From Verrucomicrobia bacterium Tous-C9LFEB (lineage in GTDB: Bacteria > Verrucomicrobiota > Verrucomicrobiia > Methylacidiphilales > UBA1321), in contig NEUU01000012.1 in the NCBI GenBank assembly GCA_002304345.1, positions 61,345 to 125,344 on the forward strand: a stretch of 64,000 nucleotides of DNA. Reading direction: 5' to 3'. A model generated the notes under the pieces. The model saw only the letters and a program-made list of their open reading frames with translations. It was not told the DNA's origin and did no database searches. The translations under genes were made by a program, and so were the position numbers. Positions 36,076 through 45,300 of the stretch are shown in pieces. The stretch's first letter is position 1. Each line of letters starts with the position of its first letter.

Positions 36076-36100
36076 CCGGGTGCAGGGCTTAGCCCTGCCG
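36076..36100. repeat. Short palindromic repeat (GCAGGGCT-AGCCCTGC type)
   Basis: GCAGGGCTTAGCCCTGC is a palindrome related to copies at 47584 and 51974 and to a half copy at the sufT end. It lies in the sufT-yqeY intergenic region. Confidence 0.6.
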
Positions 36101-36178
36101 CTGGCGAAGGTTGATATTATGCGCCACCTCTGGCATGGTAGAGGGCTCAACCCTTCTAACAGAAAGTAAGTGATTCCC

Positions 36179-36631
36179 ATGAGTCTCGTGACACAGATCG
36201 ATGCCGATATTAAACAAGCCATGCTCAGCAAGGACGCCGAGAAGCTCTCCGTCCTGCGCATGCTGAAGTCTTCGGTGAAATATGCCGCCATCGAAAAAGG
36301 CGGCGCCGACTTCGTTCCCGGCGATGCGGAAGTGATCACCGTCGTGCGCCGTGAGTTAAAGAAGCGCCAGGACTCCATCGAAAGTTTCACCAAGGCCAAC
36401 CGCACCGATCTCGCGGATAAGGAAACGAAGGAACTCTCGGTTCTGCAAGCCTATCTGCCCGCCGGTCTGAGCGAAGCGGAGATGGAGCAAATCGTGAAAG
36501 ACGCCATCGCGGAAGTCGGCGCCACCACCAAAGCGCAAATGGGCGCGGTGATGAAAGCCGCCCAAGCCAAGGCCGCCGGTCGCGCCGATGGCAAAACCCT
36601 CAGCTCTCTCGTGCAAAAACTCCTGAAATAA
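36179..36631 (+). CDS. yqeY: GatB/YqeY domain protein
   Basis: A 150-residue YqeY-family protein, an all-helical domain also found at the C-terminus of GatB, the subunit of the tRNA-dependent amidotransferase. Stand-alone YqeY is widespread and its function is unclear. The body reads VTQIDADIKQAMLSKDAEKL and ends GRADGKTLSSLVQKLL, as expected. The ATG at 36179 is preferred to GTG at 36170, though neither has a strong ribosome site. The stop lies five bases before the first hairpin of the cascade at 36636. Confidence 0.86.
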   Translation: MSLVTQIDADIKQAMLSKDAEKLSVLRMLKSSVKYAAIEKGGADFVPGDAEVITVVRRELKKRQDSIESFTKANRTDLADKETKELSVLQAYLPAGLSEAEMEQIVKDAIAEVGATTKAQMGAVMKAAQAKAAGRADGKTLSSLVQKLLK

Positions 36632-36635
36632 CGGT

Positions 36636-36791
36636 GGGGGCGCTGCCCCCAGACCCCGCTCAAGGAAATGATTTCCTTGAGAATCCTCACTTTGCGTTTT
36701 GCTGTTTTCCGCAGCGGAAAACAGCAAAACGCAAGTTGGGGTTCCCAGGGTATCATACCCTGGGCAGGAGGTTTGGAGGACAGAGTCCTCC
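36636..36791. repeat. Five-hairpin cascade, copy 1
   Basis: Five consecutive hairpins in 156 bases. (1) 36636-36650, GGGGG/CCCCC around CGCTG. (2) 36660-36680, 10-base arms TCAAGGAAAT around one G. (3) 36692-36734, 19-base arms TTGCGTTTTGCTGTTTTCC around GCAGC. (4) 36744-36764, arms CCCAGGGTAT around one C. (5) 36775-36791, GGAGGAC/GTCCTCC around AGA. All arms are perfect. The order and the linker ACCCCGC are shared with 53930-54182. It fills the space between yqeY and ccsA. Confidence 0.85.
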
Positions 36792-36801
36792 ATGGTTTTC
36801 T

Positions 36802-37650
36802 ATGACAGATCGATATTGGCTCATTGCGGCAACCGTGACGTACCTGATCAGTGCGGCGTGGGGGATTTACGCCCTCGGCGCGCGCCGGTCCGCGTCCACG
36901 CCGTGGCACGATTCGGTCTTGGTGTTGGGCTTGATATTCAGCTCCATTTTTCTCTACGAACGCGGCGAAGTGATCCGGCATTGTCCCATCACCAATTTAT
37001 TTGAAGTCGTCGCCTTCTTTACCTGGTCGCTGGTCCTCACCTATCTCGTGATTGGCCCCGTCTACCGCATGTCTATTTTGGGCACCTTCACCGCCCCGCT
37101 GGTGTTCTGCCTCAACTTTCTCGCGCTCGTTGCGCCCATCGACATCCCCACCAATCGACCACCGTTGGGCTGGGTGCTGGAACTTCACGCCTGCCTGAGC
37201 ATCCTCGGTTTTGGCATGCTTGGCGTCGCCGCTCTCGCCGGGATGATGTACCTGATTCAAGAACGGCAGCTCAAGCGTCGCTCGCTGGATCACTGGTTCT
37301 ATAATCTTCCCGCCATGGGGCAACTCGAGCGCGTCCATCGCCTCGTCCTGAAATGGGCGTTTCTCATTTTCAGTGGCGGCATGGCGCTCGGTTTTTTCAT
37401 TCCGCACGAAAGCACGCTCGACTGGGTGAAGGTCTTTTGGTCGGCGGCGGTGTGGCTGCTGTACGGGGGACTACTCCTCGCTCCCAAATTTCTGCCGTTG
37501 AGCCACAAGAAAGTCGCCTGGGCTTCCGTGGCTGGATACGTCTTCGTCCTCCTCACCTTCTGGGGCATCAACTCCCTCTCGCAGGACCATCGTTTTTCGC
37601 TCCCCACCGATTTTGTGGCGCACCCCGTCACGATGGAGGCGGCGTCATGA
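36802..37650 (+). CDS. ccsA: CcsA/HemX-like cytochrome c assembly membrane protein
   Basis: A 282-residue polytopic protein with about eight hydrophobic segments. It belongs to the CcsA/CcmC/HemX cytochrome c assembly family (NLFEVVAFFTWSLVLTYLV, then LELHACLSILGFGMLGVAAL). In heme operons the copy upstream of hemA (HemX) influences GluTR levels, while CcsA proper handles heme in cytochrome c maturation. The linkage with hemA favours the HemX-type role. The ATG at 36802 follows the hairpin cascade; a frame extending back to 36634 reads through the hairpins and is not credible. The stop overlaps the hemA start (ATGA). Confidence 0.83.
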   Translation: MTDRYWLIAATVTYLISAAWGIYALGARRSASTPWHDSVLVLGLIFSSIFLYERGEVIRHCPITNLFEVVAFFTWSLVLTYLVIGPVYRMSILGTFTAPLVFCLNFLALVAPIDIPTNRPPLGWVLELHACLSILGFGMLGVAALAGMMYLIQERQLKRRSLDHWFYNLPAMGQLERVHRLVLKWAFLIFSGGMALGFFIPHESTLDWVKVFWSAAVWLLYGGLLLAPKFLPLSHKKVAWASVAGYVFVLLTFWGINSLSQDHRFSLPTDFVAHPVTMEAAS

Positions 37651-38693
37651 GCGCGCATCTCGTTTGCGGCGGCCTGACCTTTGCCGAAGCGCCCGTGGAA
37701 GTGCGCGAACGCGTCGCGTTCCTGCCGCACGATATTCCCGACGCGTTAACGGAGATGAAGCAGGAGCTCGGTCTCACCGAAGCGGTGCTGGTCTCCACCT
37801 GCAACCGGGTCGAATATTTTGGCGCCACGAACACTCCGCAGCGCGCCGCCGAATCATGGCCGCTTTTTTTGAAGAACTATCACGTTCTGGATACCGACGT
37901 CGTGCTGCCGTCGTTTCAATATCAGGATGAACAATGCATCGCCCATTTGTTCGAGGTTGCTTCGGGACTGAAATCGATGGTCGTGGGCGAGACCGAAATT
38001 TTCGGCCAGATCAAAACCGCGTATGATATCGCGCAGAAAAATGGCACGACAGGCAAGTGGCTCAACCGCCTGTTCCAATCCTCCTTTGCCGCCGCCAAGG
38101 AGGTGCGCACGCACACCGGCATCACCCGCGGCAGTGTCTCGGTGGGCTCGGTCGCGGTCGAACTCGCGGAGAAAATCTTCAGCGCGCTCGAGGGCCGCAC
38201 CGTCATGATCATGGGGGCGGGCGACACCAGCGAGAAAACTGCGCGCGCGCTCAAGAGCCGTGGTGTACGCTCCATCATGGTTGCGAATCGCACCTATGAC
38301 CGCGCCGAAAAACTGGCGATAGAACTCGGCGGCAAGGCGATTCACTGGGACACGTGGGAAACCGAGGCGGTCGATGTCGACATCATCATCAGCTCCACCA
38401 GCGCCCCGCATTACGTGCTCACTCGCGAGAAGCTGTTGCACATGCTCAAGCAACGCGAGGCGCGCCCCCTCTTCCTCATTGATCTGGCGGTACCGCGCGA
38501 TTTCGAACCGTCGGTCAATTTGCTCGACGATGTTTATCTCTATGACATTGACGATTTGCAATCGATCGCGCAGCGCCATTTGAGCGAACGCCTCACCGAG
38601 ATCGAACGCAGCCGGGAGATTCTGAAGCCACACATCACGCGCTATACCACGTGGGCCACGCAGCAACTCGAACCCCACAACCGTCTCTCATGA
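37647..38693 (+). CDS. hemA: Glutamyl-tRNA reductase
   Basis: A 348-residue GluTR that reduces glutamyl-tRNA to glutamate semialdehyde, the first step of C5 heme synthesis. The catalytic cysteine is near residue 51 in VSTCNRVEYF. GLKSMVVGETEIFGQIKTAY follows, and the NADPH domain starts VMIMGAGDTSEKTARAL. It is shorter than E. coli HemA (418) because the C-terminal dimerisation domain is reduced, as seen in some relatives. It overlaps ccsA upstream and hemC downstream by ATGA, giving a coupled operon. Confidence 0.93.
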   Translation: MSAHLVCGGLTFAEAPVEVRERVAFLPHDIPDALTEMKQELGLTEAVLVSTCNRVEYFGATNTPQRAAESWPLFLKNYHVLDTDVVLPSFQYQDEQCIAHLFEVASGLKSMVVGETEIFGQIKTAYDIAQKNGTTGKWLNRLFQSSFAAAKEVRTHTGITRGSVSVGSVAVELAEKIFSALEGRTVMIMGAGDTSEKTARALKSRGVRSIMVANRTYDRAEKLAIELGGKAIHWDTWETEAVDVDIIISSTSAPHYVLTREKLLHMLKQREARPLFLIDLAVPRDFEPSVNLLDDVYLYDIDDLQSIAQRHLSERLTEIERSREILKPHITRYTTWATQQLEPHNRLS

Positions 38694-39604
38694 AAGCGAA
38701 ACCCGTCATCGTTGGTACACGCGGCAGCGGTCTCGCTCTCGCGCAAACGACAAGCCTTTTATGTCAGTTGTCCGCCGCCTGCCCGGGCTACACCTTTCAA
38801 ATCAAGGTGATCAAAACCACCGGCGACCGGCTGTCCGAATTGAATTCCCCCGAGCTGCCCTCCGGCAAGGGCATCTTCACCGCTGAAATCGAACAAGCTT
38901 TGCTGCGCGGAGAAATCGATCTTGCTGTCCACAGTCTCAAGGATCTCCCCGTCGACCTCGGCAGCGACCTCGTGATCGGTGCGATTCCGAAACGGGCTGA
39001 TGCCCGCGATGTCCTGATCACGCGCGAACCCATTACCTCTCTCGCTGAACTTCCTCAAGGAGCCATTGTCGCCACAGGCAGCCCACGCCGCGCCGCGCAA
39101 TTACTTCGCCAACGGCCTGATCTTCGCACGGCGGGAATTCGCGGCAACATCGACACCCGATTGCGCAAACTGCGCGAGAATCCCGAATGGAGCGGACTTC
39201 TCCTGGCCGCCGCGGGTCTCTCTCGTCTTCAACCCGACGTGGAAGGTCTCACTGTCACTCCGCTTCCGCTGGAGCAAATCCTGCCTGCGCCCGGTCAGGG
39301 CGCGCTCGCGCTGCAGATTCGCGCGAACGACGAGTTTCACCGCGACCTGCTCGCGAAAGTACACGATGCCGACACTGCGGCGTGCGTGGACGCGGAACGC
39401 GGCTTCCTCGCCGGGCTCGGTGGTGGTTGCCAGGCCCCCGTGGCGGCGTCCGCTTCCATCGAGAACGGCGTCCTGCATTTGCACGGCATCGCGTGGCTCA
39501 ACGAAGCACCGGAGCCGCGCCTGGGCGACACTCAGGGCGATCCGCTTCAGGCAAAGGAACTCGGTCGCGCGCTGGCGCAAAAGATCTTACAGAATCCAAC
39601 ATGA
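38690..39604 (+). CDS. hemC: Porphobilinogen deaminase (hydroxymethylbilane synthase)
   Basis: A 304-residue enzyme that joins four porphobilinogens. The N-terminus PVIVGTRGSGLALAQTTSLL, IDLAVHSLKDLP and the cofactor cysteine in LGGGCQAPVAA (about residue 246) are intact. The start overlaps the hemA stop (ATGA). The stop at 39604 is immediately followed by an inverted-repeat element (39605-39719), which separates it from the cobA-hemD fusion and may attenuate transcription. Confidence 0.94.
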   Translation: MKAKPVIVGTRGSGLALAQTTSLLCQLSAACPGYTFQIKVIKTTGDRLSELNSPELPSGKGIFTAEIEQALLRGEIDLAVHSLKDLPVDLGSDLVIGAIPKRADARDVLITREPITSLAELPQGAIVATGSPRRAAQLLRQRPDLRTAGIRGNIDTRLRKLRENPEWSGLLLAAAGLSRLQPDVEGLTVTPLPLEQILPAPGQGALALQIRANDEFHRDLLAKVHDADTAACVDAERGFLAGLGGGCQAPVAASASIENGVLHLHGIAWLNEAPEPRLGDTQGDPLQAKELGRALAQKILQNPT

Positions 39605-39719
39605 ACACACCCCGGCACTCCGTGCCACCCCTCTTGATAGAGGGGACTCCTGCTCGCGTGACTTGCAGTTGCCGAAATCCTCTCTATCAAGTGGGGTGGC
39701 ACGGAGTGCCGGGGTGTGT
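39605..39719. repeat. Palindromic element family, copy B
   Basis: About 115 bases with ends ACACACCCCGGCACTCCGTG and CACGGAGTGCCGGGGTGTGT in inverted orientation, and inner arms CACCCCTCTTGATAGAGGG / CTCTATCAAGTGGGGTG. It abuts the hemC stop codon exactly. The outer arm differs from copy A (CACTCCGTG against CGCTCCGCG), yet both arms changed together, so pairing is kept. Confidence 0.8.
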
Positions 39720-39767
39720 GGTCTTTTCTTTCCGGCTTCGATTCATGTAATCTGCAAACATTCTCTC

Positions 39768-41282
39768 ATGGCCACTCTCACCAAAACTTTTCTCGTTGGC
39801 GCGGGACCGGGCGACCTCGGACTCGTCACCTTGCGTGCCCGCACACTCATTGAGCGTGCCGATGTGATTCTCTATGATTACCTCTGCAACCCCGACATGC
39901 TACGCTGGGCGAAGGCGGATGTAGAAAAAATCTATGTCGGCAAAAGCGCGGGCAATCACGCGTTGCCGCAGGAAGAGATCAACGCGCTGCTCGTGAAACT
40001 GGCCGGTACGGGCAAAGTGGTGGTTCGGCTTAAGGGCGGCGATCCCTATGTCTTTGGTCGCGGTGGCGAGGAAGCGCAGGCCCTCGCCGCAGCGGGATAT
40101 TCTTTCGAAGTGGTGCCGGGTATTACGTCTTCTATCGCCGCCCCGGCCTATGCGGGCATTCCGGTCACGCACCGCGATTGTGCCTCGAGTTTCACCGTCA
40201 TCACCGGGCACGAAGATCCGACCAAGGAAAACTCTGCGCTCGACTGGCGCGCTCTGGCCTTGGATCGCGGAACGAAGATTTTTCTGATGGGTGTCGAACG
40301 GCTCCCACAAATCACGCAACGGCTGATTGCGGAGGGAGCGAGTCCATCCACGCCCGTGGCGCTCGTGCGCTGGGGCACGACGGGACGACAGGAATCGATC
40401 GACGGCACGCTCGCGACCATCGCGGGAATCGTCCTCGCTCGCGGCTTCAAGGCCCCCGCCGTGACCATTATCGGCGAAGTGGTTTCCCTGCGCGAAACAT
40501 TGAACTGGTTCGAGCATCGTCCCCTCTTTGGTCAACGCATCGTCGTCACGCGCACGCGGCCCCATGCCAGCGCGCTTTCGGAACAACTGCGCGAACTCGG
40601 CGCGGAGGTTTTGGAAATTCCCACCATTCGCATTCTACCGCGCGCCCTTCCTGCGGAGGCCACGGCGCAACTCGAAAATCTCTCGGCGCATCAAGATTGG
40701 ATCGTCTTCACGAGCCCGAATGCGGTGGATCATTTCTTCACCGCGTTCTTTGCCGCGCAACCCGATCTGCGCGCGCTCGGTGCCGTGAAGATCGCGGCAG
40801 TCGGTCCGGCCACCGCGGCGAAACTCACCGCATTGCACCTGCAAATCGCGAAGCAACCGAAGGAATTCACCACCGAAGCTTTGGCGGACGCCTTCACGGA
40901 AGCTGAGACGCGCGGTCAACGTTTTCTCCTGCCGCGTAGTAATCTCGCCAATCCGATTCTCACGCAGCAACTCCTCGCGCACGGCGGTCATGTCACCGAA
41001 TGGACCGTCTATGACACCGTGCCGGAGACGTCGGATGAGAACGGCGCACGGGCGCGGTTTCTCGACGAAGGTGCCGACTGGATCACCTTCACGAGTTCGA
41101 GCACGGTCGAGAATTGGCATGCGCTGCAACTTCACCCCGTCGCCGGAGCGCGCGTCCCGCGCCATGCCAGCATTGGCCCGGTGACCAGTGCGACCTTGCG
41201 CCAGCTTGGATACACAGTTGATCTCGAAGCGAAGTCCTATACGATAACGGGGTTGATTGAGAGCTTACTAACCCGATTCTAG
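39768..41282 (+). CDS. cobA-hemD: Uroporphyrinogen-III methyltransferase / uroporphyrinogen-III synthase fusion (CobA-HemD)
   Basis: A 504-residue two-domain protein. Residues 1 to about 245 are SUMT: VGAGPGDLGLVTLRA, KGGDPYVFGRGGEEA and VVPGITSSIAAPAYAGIPVT. From about 255 it is HemD: RIVVTRTRPHASALSEQLR, DWIVFTSPNAV and DWITFTSSSTVENW. The protein closes the macrocycle and then methylates it towards siroheme or cobalamin. The fusion order is known from several phyla. The ATG at 39768 follows repeat copy B; a longer frame begins inside hemC and is a shadow. The heme operon lacks hemB and later genes here. Confidence 0.92.
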   Translation: MATLTKTFLVGAGPGDLGLVTLRARTLIERADVILYDYLCNPDMLRWAKADVEKIYVGKSAGNHALPQEEINALLVKLAGTGKVVVRLKGGDPYVFGRGGEEAQALAAAGYSFEVVPGITSSIAAPAYAGIPVTHRDCASSFTVITGHEDPTKENSALDWRALALDRGTKIFLMGVERLPQITQRLIAEGASPSTPVALVRWGTTGRQESIDGTLATIAGIVLARGFKAPAVTIIGEVVSLRETLNWFEHRPLFGQRIVVTRTRPHASALSEQLRELGAEVLEIPTIRILPRALPAEATAQLENLSAHQDWIVFTSPNAVDHFFTAFFAAQPDLRALGAVKIAAVGPATAAKLTALHLQIAKQPKEFTTEALADAFTEAETRGQRFLLPRSNLANPILTQQLLAHGGHVTEWTVYDTVPETSDENGARARFLDEGADWITFTSSSTVENWHALQLHPVAGARVPRHASIGPVTSATLRQLGYTVDLEAKSYTITGLIESLLTRF

Positions 41283-41292
41283 AAAAAATCCT

Positions 41293-41634
41293 ATGCCCAC
41301 ATACGAAGACTATAAAGACGATGGCGACGGCGCACTGGCGATTGGTGAACTGGAAGAAGCGGTCGCTTGCTATACGAAAGCGGTCGAGGCCAAGCCGGAT
41401 TTTTTTGATGGCTGGCATGCGCTCGGCATGGCGTTGATGAAGATGGGCAAGTATCCCGAAGCCATCGCAGCGGGACTCAAAGCCACGGAAATTGACCCCA
41501 ATAATCAATTCGGCTGGACCAGTCTTTCGCTCGCTTACGTCCGTAATAACCAGATTCCGGAAGCCGAAGCGGCCGGGGGCAAAGCGAAAATTATCTCGTG
41601 GGGCGGCAAGGTGAAGATCGATCCGAAGCCTTGA
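41293..41634 (+). CDS. Tetratricopeptide-repeat protein
   Basis: A 113-residue protein made almost entirely of about three TPR units (ALAIGELEEAVACYTKAVEAK, DGWHALGMALMKMGKYPEAI and FGWTSLSLAYVRNNQIPEAE). It begins ten bases after the cobA-hemD stop and may be co-transcribed. The C-terminal GKAKIISWGGKVKIDPKP resembles the tail of TPR proteins found next to heme or electron-transport genes. A scaffolding role is the safe statement; partner unknown. Confidence 0.78.
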   Translation: MPTYEDYKDDGDGALAIGELEEAVACYTKAVEAKPDFFDGWHALGMALMKMGKYPEAIAAGLKATEIDPNNQFGWTSLSLAYVRNNQIPEAEAAGGKAKIISWGGKVKIDPKP

Positions 41635-41775
41635 TGATTCCCCGGTAGGTCTTCATATCGAACCTTATAAATAGTAAATTTGGTAACGTAGATTTCACAC
41701 CTGAGAACACATTGAGACCCTGCGGAACCTTCATTTTCTACATGGCGTTTTGCCCGATCTCATATCCCGCTGTTT

Positions 41776-41816
41776 GATTCAATATACTGAAGTTTCAGTG
41801 TACTCAGTATTGAATC
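41776..41816. promoter_or_regulatory. Large inverted repeat upstream of the small HTH gene
   Basis: GATTCAATA and TATTGAATC (9 bases, perfect) flank a second dyad ACTGAAGTTTCAGT. The segment lies 38 bases before the dyad at 41828 and 38-78 bases before the ATG. It is either an operator or the terminator of the TPR transcript. Confidence 0.5.
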
Positions 41817-41827
41817 GCTTGCCATCT

Positions 41828-41844
41828 CTATACATTCTGTATAG
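41828..41844. promoter_or_regulatory. 17-bp dyad just upstream of the small HTH gene
   Basis: CTATACA and TGTATAG are perfect 7-base arms around TTC, ending ten bases before the ATG of the small DNA-binding-like gene. This is a good candidate for an autoregulatory operator. Confidence 0.5.
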
Positions 41845-41853
41845 GTTTCTATA

Positions 41854-42231
41854 ATGAAATTAAGCAACCTCTCGAGCGCGCAGTTGAATCAAATCACGCG
41901 CTTGATCGCCAAAAAAGAAACCCTTCTCACCCGTCTTCTCAAGATTGACGCGGAATTGGCCAAGTTCGAAGGCGGTCCTCTCGTCTCTGTGAAGTCCGTC
42001 AAAGCCTCGGTCGCTCCTGTCGCTCGCAAAGCCCGCAAGGGTGGCGTGAAGCTCAAGGATTCCATCCTGAAAGCTCTGGCCGCTGCCGGTGCGAAGGGCG
42101 TCAAAGTCGGAGATCTCGCCAAGAAGCTTGGCGTGAAACCCGGCAACGTCTTCAGCTGGTTCTATACGACCGGCAAGAAGAACAGCGCGATCAAGAAAGT
42201 CGGCGAAGCTCGCTACGCGCTCACGAAATAA
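41854..42231 (+). CDS. Small winged-helix-like, Lys-rich protein
   Basis: A 125-residue protein. Residues 1-35 form an amphipathic helix (AQLNQITRLIAKKETLLTRL), likely a coiled coil for dimerisation. A basic linker follows (VARKARKGGVKLKD), then a helix-turn-helix-like module LKALAAAGAKGVKVGDLAKK and LGVKPGNVFSWFYTTGKK. It probably binds DNA or RNA. The design resembles small nucleoid or regulatory proteins, but I cannot name a family. A perfect terminator follows. The upstream dyads suggest autoregulation. Confidence 0.72.
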   Translation: MKLSNLSSAQLNQITRLIAKKETLLTRLLKIDAELAKFEGGPLVSVKSVKASVAPVARKARKGGVKLKDSILKALAAAGAKGVKVGDLAKKLGVKPGNVFSWFYTTGKKNSAIKKVGEARYALTK

Positions 42232-42246
42232 GTCTCGCGACTTATC

Positions 42247-42280
42247 AAAAAGGCGGAACCTTCCACGGTTCCGCCTTTTT
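42247..42280. terminator. Bidirectional terminator between HTH gene and SNF2 gene
   Basis: Perfect 14-base arms AAAAAGGCGGAACC / GGTTCCGCCTTTTT around TTCCAC, with a T run at the end of each strand. It serves both convergent genes. Confidence 0.9.
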
Positions 42281-42308
42281 CTTTGCAGGACAGTGTGTCC
42301 TCCAATAA

Positions 42309-45300
42309 CTAGGCCGGTTCGGCCGGAATTTCCTGCGGATCGGCGAGGAGGAATTCCAGATCGGCCTTGGTCAGGCTGCCGGCGAAGCCTTGTTCGCCGA
42401 GCACATCCTGCACGAGTTGCGCCTTGCTCTGCTGCAAGTGCCAGATCTTTTCCTCGACCGTATCGCGCGTGACGAGTCGGTACGCGATGACTGTGCGGTC
42501 CTGACCGATACGATGGGTACGATCGATGGCTTGCGCTTCCACGGCGGGATTCCACCACGGATCGTAAAGAATCACGTAGCTCGCCGAGGTGAGATTCAAG
42601 CCCGTGCCCGCTGCCTTGAGCGAAAGCAGGAAGACCGACGGCTGCGGATCGTTCTGGAAATTCGCCACCACTTCGCTGCGGTTCGTCGTCTGGCCGGTGA
42701 GCATGTAGTGCGGACGACCACGCTCGATGAGCTCGGCCTGCAGCAATTTCAACATCTCCACAAATTGACTGAACACGAGCACCTTGTGACCTTCCGCATG
42801 GAGCTGGTCGAGGAGTTCGAACAGCGCGGCGGTCTTGCCCGAGCCGAGCAACTTCTTTCCGCCCGCGAGCGCAGGGTGGCAGCAGATCTGGCGCAAGCGC
42901 GTGAGCGCGGCCAGTACGTGAATGCGGCCCTGATCGGGATCAACTTCGCGCAAGGCCTGACGGCTGCGTTGCAATTCGGCGAGATAGAATTTCCGCTGAC
43001 CCTCGGTCAGTTCGCAATCGATGCGTTCCTCGATCCGGTCCGGCAGATCCTGCGCGACCTGCTTTTTCAAGCGGCGCAACACGATCGGCCGCAGTCGACC
43101 CGAGAGATGCGAGCGCGCTGCGGGCGACGCCCCGCGATCGTATTGGTCGGTGAACTGGTTGCGATTCGGCAGATAGCCCGGATGCACAAAATCGACGATA
43201 CTCCACAAATCGAGCAACCGGTTTTCCAGCGGCGTGCCGGTGAGGGCGAGGCGGTGCTGGGCATTCAACATCTTCGCGGCCTTCGCCACGAGGGAATCCG
43301 GGTTCTTGATATTCTGCGCTTCGTCGAGAATGACGGCGCGGAATTGATACTTCTTGAGCGACATCAAATCGCGCCGCAGCAACGCGTAATTCGTGATGAT
43401 GAGATCGTACTGCGGGATCTCCTCGCGCATGCCGTGGCGGTTTGCCCCGGCGGTGAGAGCGAGCACTTTCAAGCCGGGCGTGAATTGCTCCGCTTCGCGC
43501 TGCCAGTTGAACACGACACTCGCGGGGCAGACGACGAGGCTCGGAGAGGGACCATCCTTTTCGCGCAGATGTTCGATCCACGCGAGCGATTGGATCGTTT
43601 TACCGAGACCCATGTCGTCGGCCAGAATCGCGCCGAGCTTGAGCCGTGCGGAATAGACGAGAAAGCTGAAGCCTTCGTGCTGGTAGGGACGCAACGTGGC
43701 CTTGAGCCCGACCGGCAGATCCTCGGCGGGAATGCCTTTGAAATCGGCCAGCGTGTCGCGCAGCTTGTTGAGCTCCGCCTGGAATTCCTTATCGGAAAAG
43801 TTTTGCAGCGCGTCCCAGGTGGAAGCCTGCGTGCCGGCGAGTTGCAGCGCGCTGATGGTTTGCTCCGTCGCGCTGTTGCCATCCGTGAAGCCGAGTTCCG
43901 CCAGCGCATTGATCATCGTGCCGAGCTGCTCCGCTTCCTCGCGCTGCAGCCACGTGCCGTTGCCGAGCTTGATGTAGGGATCGTCGCTCTGCTGGAGTTT
44001 TTGCCAGTCCGCCGGGGTGAGGCGCATGCTCTCCTCTTCCCATTCCGTGCGCACCGTGAACCAGTCCACGCCGCTCGATTGAATGCGGATCTTGGGGAAG
44101 CTGTGACGCTTGCCGTTGACGAATTGTTGAAAGCGTTTGTTGCCGTAGTACGACCACTGCGTGGAGCGTTCCTGCCAGAGCTTCACCAGCTCGGGGATGC
44201 GCTTGCCGTGCAAGGTCTGCCACCAGCCGGGTTCATCCGGGCGGCCGCATAATTCCCCCGCCTCGCCATTCCAGCCTGTCAGCCATTCCTGCGCCAGTGT
44301 GCAATCGGCTTCCGCCGGAATCTCGTCCCAGATCTCGTTGCTGGACTCGCTGGAAATCGCGTGACTGTGCGATTCCTCAATGGCCTCCTCGGTTTCCGGA
44401 GCGGGCATTTCCTCGACGGTGTGACCGTTGTGCAGCGCGACTTTCGGCGGCAATTTGGCCCAGCCGAAGGTGGTCCATTCCCACGACGCATTGCTGTAGC
44501 GCGCCTGGGCGATGAGACGAATCTGGAGCACGTCCTCTTCGTCGAGGTTGAAGTAGAAGTGCGCCTTCGCCGGGATCTGGCGCAGATGCACCTTCACCTG
44601 CGATTGCAGATTCGGGTAACGGCGCAGCAGATGCGGCAGAAAATCGCGCGATGCGGCGGCCTCGAGCCGGGTCGGACCATTCTTCAGAGCGAGTGTCAGA
44701 ATGGAGCGCGGGGGCCGTTCGATCAGGCGATAGAAGCAGCCTTTGACCTGCACCAGCTCGAGTTCGAGCCGGCCGTTGTCACCCTTCGGCGCGAGAAAAA
44801 GTTTCGCGTCCGCGAGCGGTTCGCGCAGACCTGCGGCGGTGGTGACTTCAAATTCGAGCCGCATCGCGGCATTGCGTCCATTATGACCGTTCGAGTCCGC
44901 TTCGAGCTTTGGTACGATGCGTGCCGGCACGGCATTGTACTCGACCGCGCCATTGCCTTCCTCGTAGCGGCAACGACCGCTCTGGCCCCATTGCTGCAAC
45001 CAGACCAGGAGCGAGCGGTTATCCGTGAGAAAGGGACTGCCGTGCTTGTGCTTTTCCGTGGCCAGCAGGGCGAAATAATCCGACAGCCAGCGCAGCAACG
45101 TAGCATCTTCGATGCTGAAAAGTTCCGGCCGGTGAGCCAGCTCGTTGCAGAGACCGCGCACCTGGAAAAAGTTCCGGGCGCCTTCGCGCAGCTTGGGTGA
45201 ATTGGCGCGCAGTTCGATCGAGACGTGATTCTGCAGCGGTTCCACTCCGCCCGTCACCTTCCATACGATGGCGAGACCGCGCTTCGGCGGCACCGACGTG

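Noticed and set aside
36636..36791. CRISPR array
   Set aside because: The palindromes differ from each other in sequence and spacing; there are no identical direct repeats with unique spacers and no cas genes.
42390..44252. 620-codon plus-strand frame inside the SNF2 gene
   Set aside because: Lies wholly within the helicase core coding sequence on the other strand; no start context and no domain.
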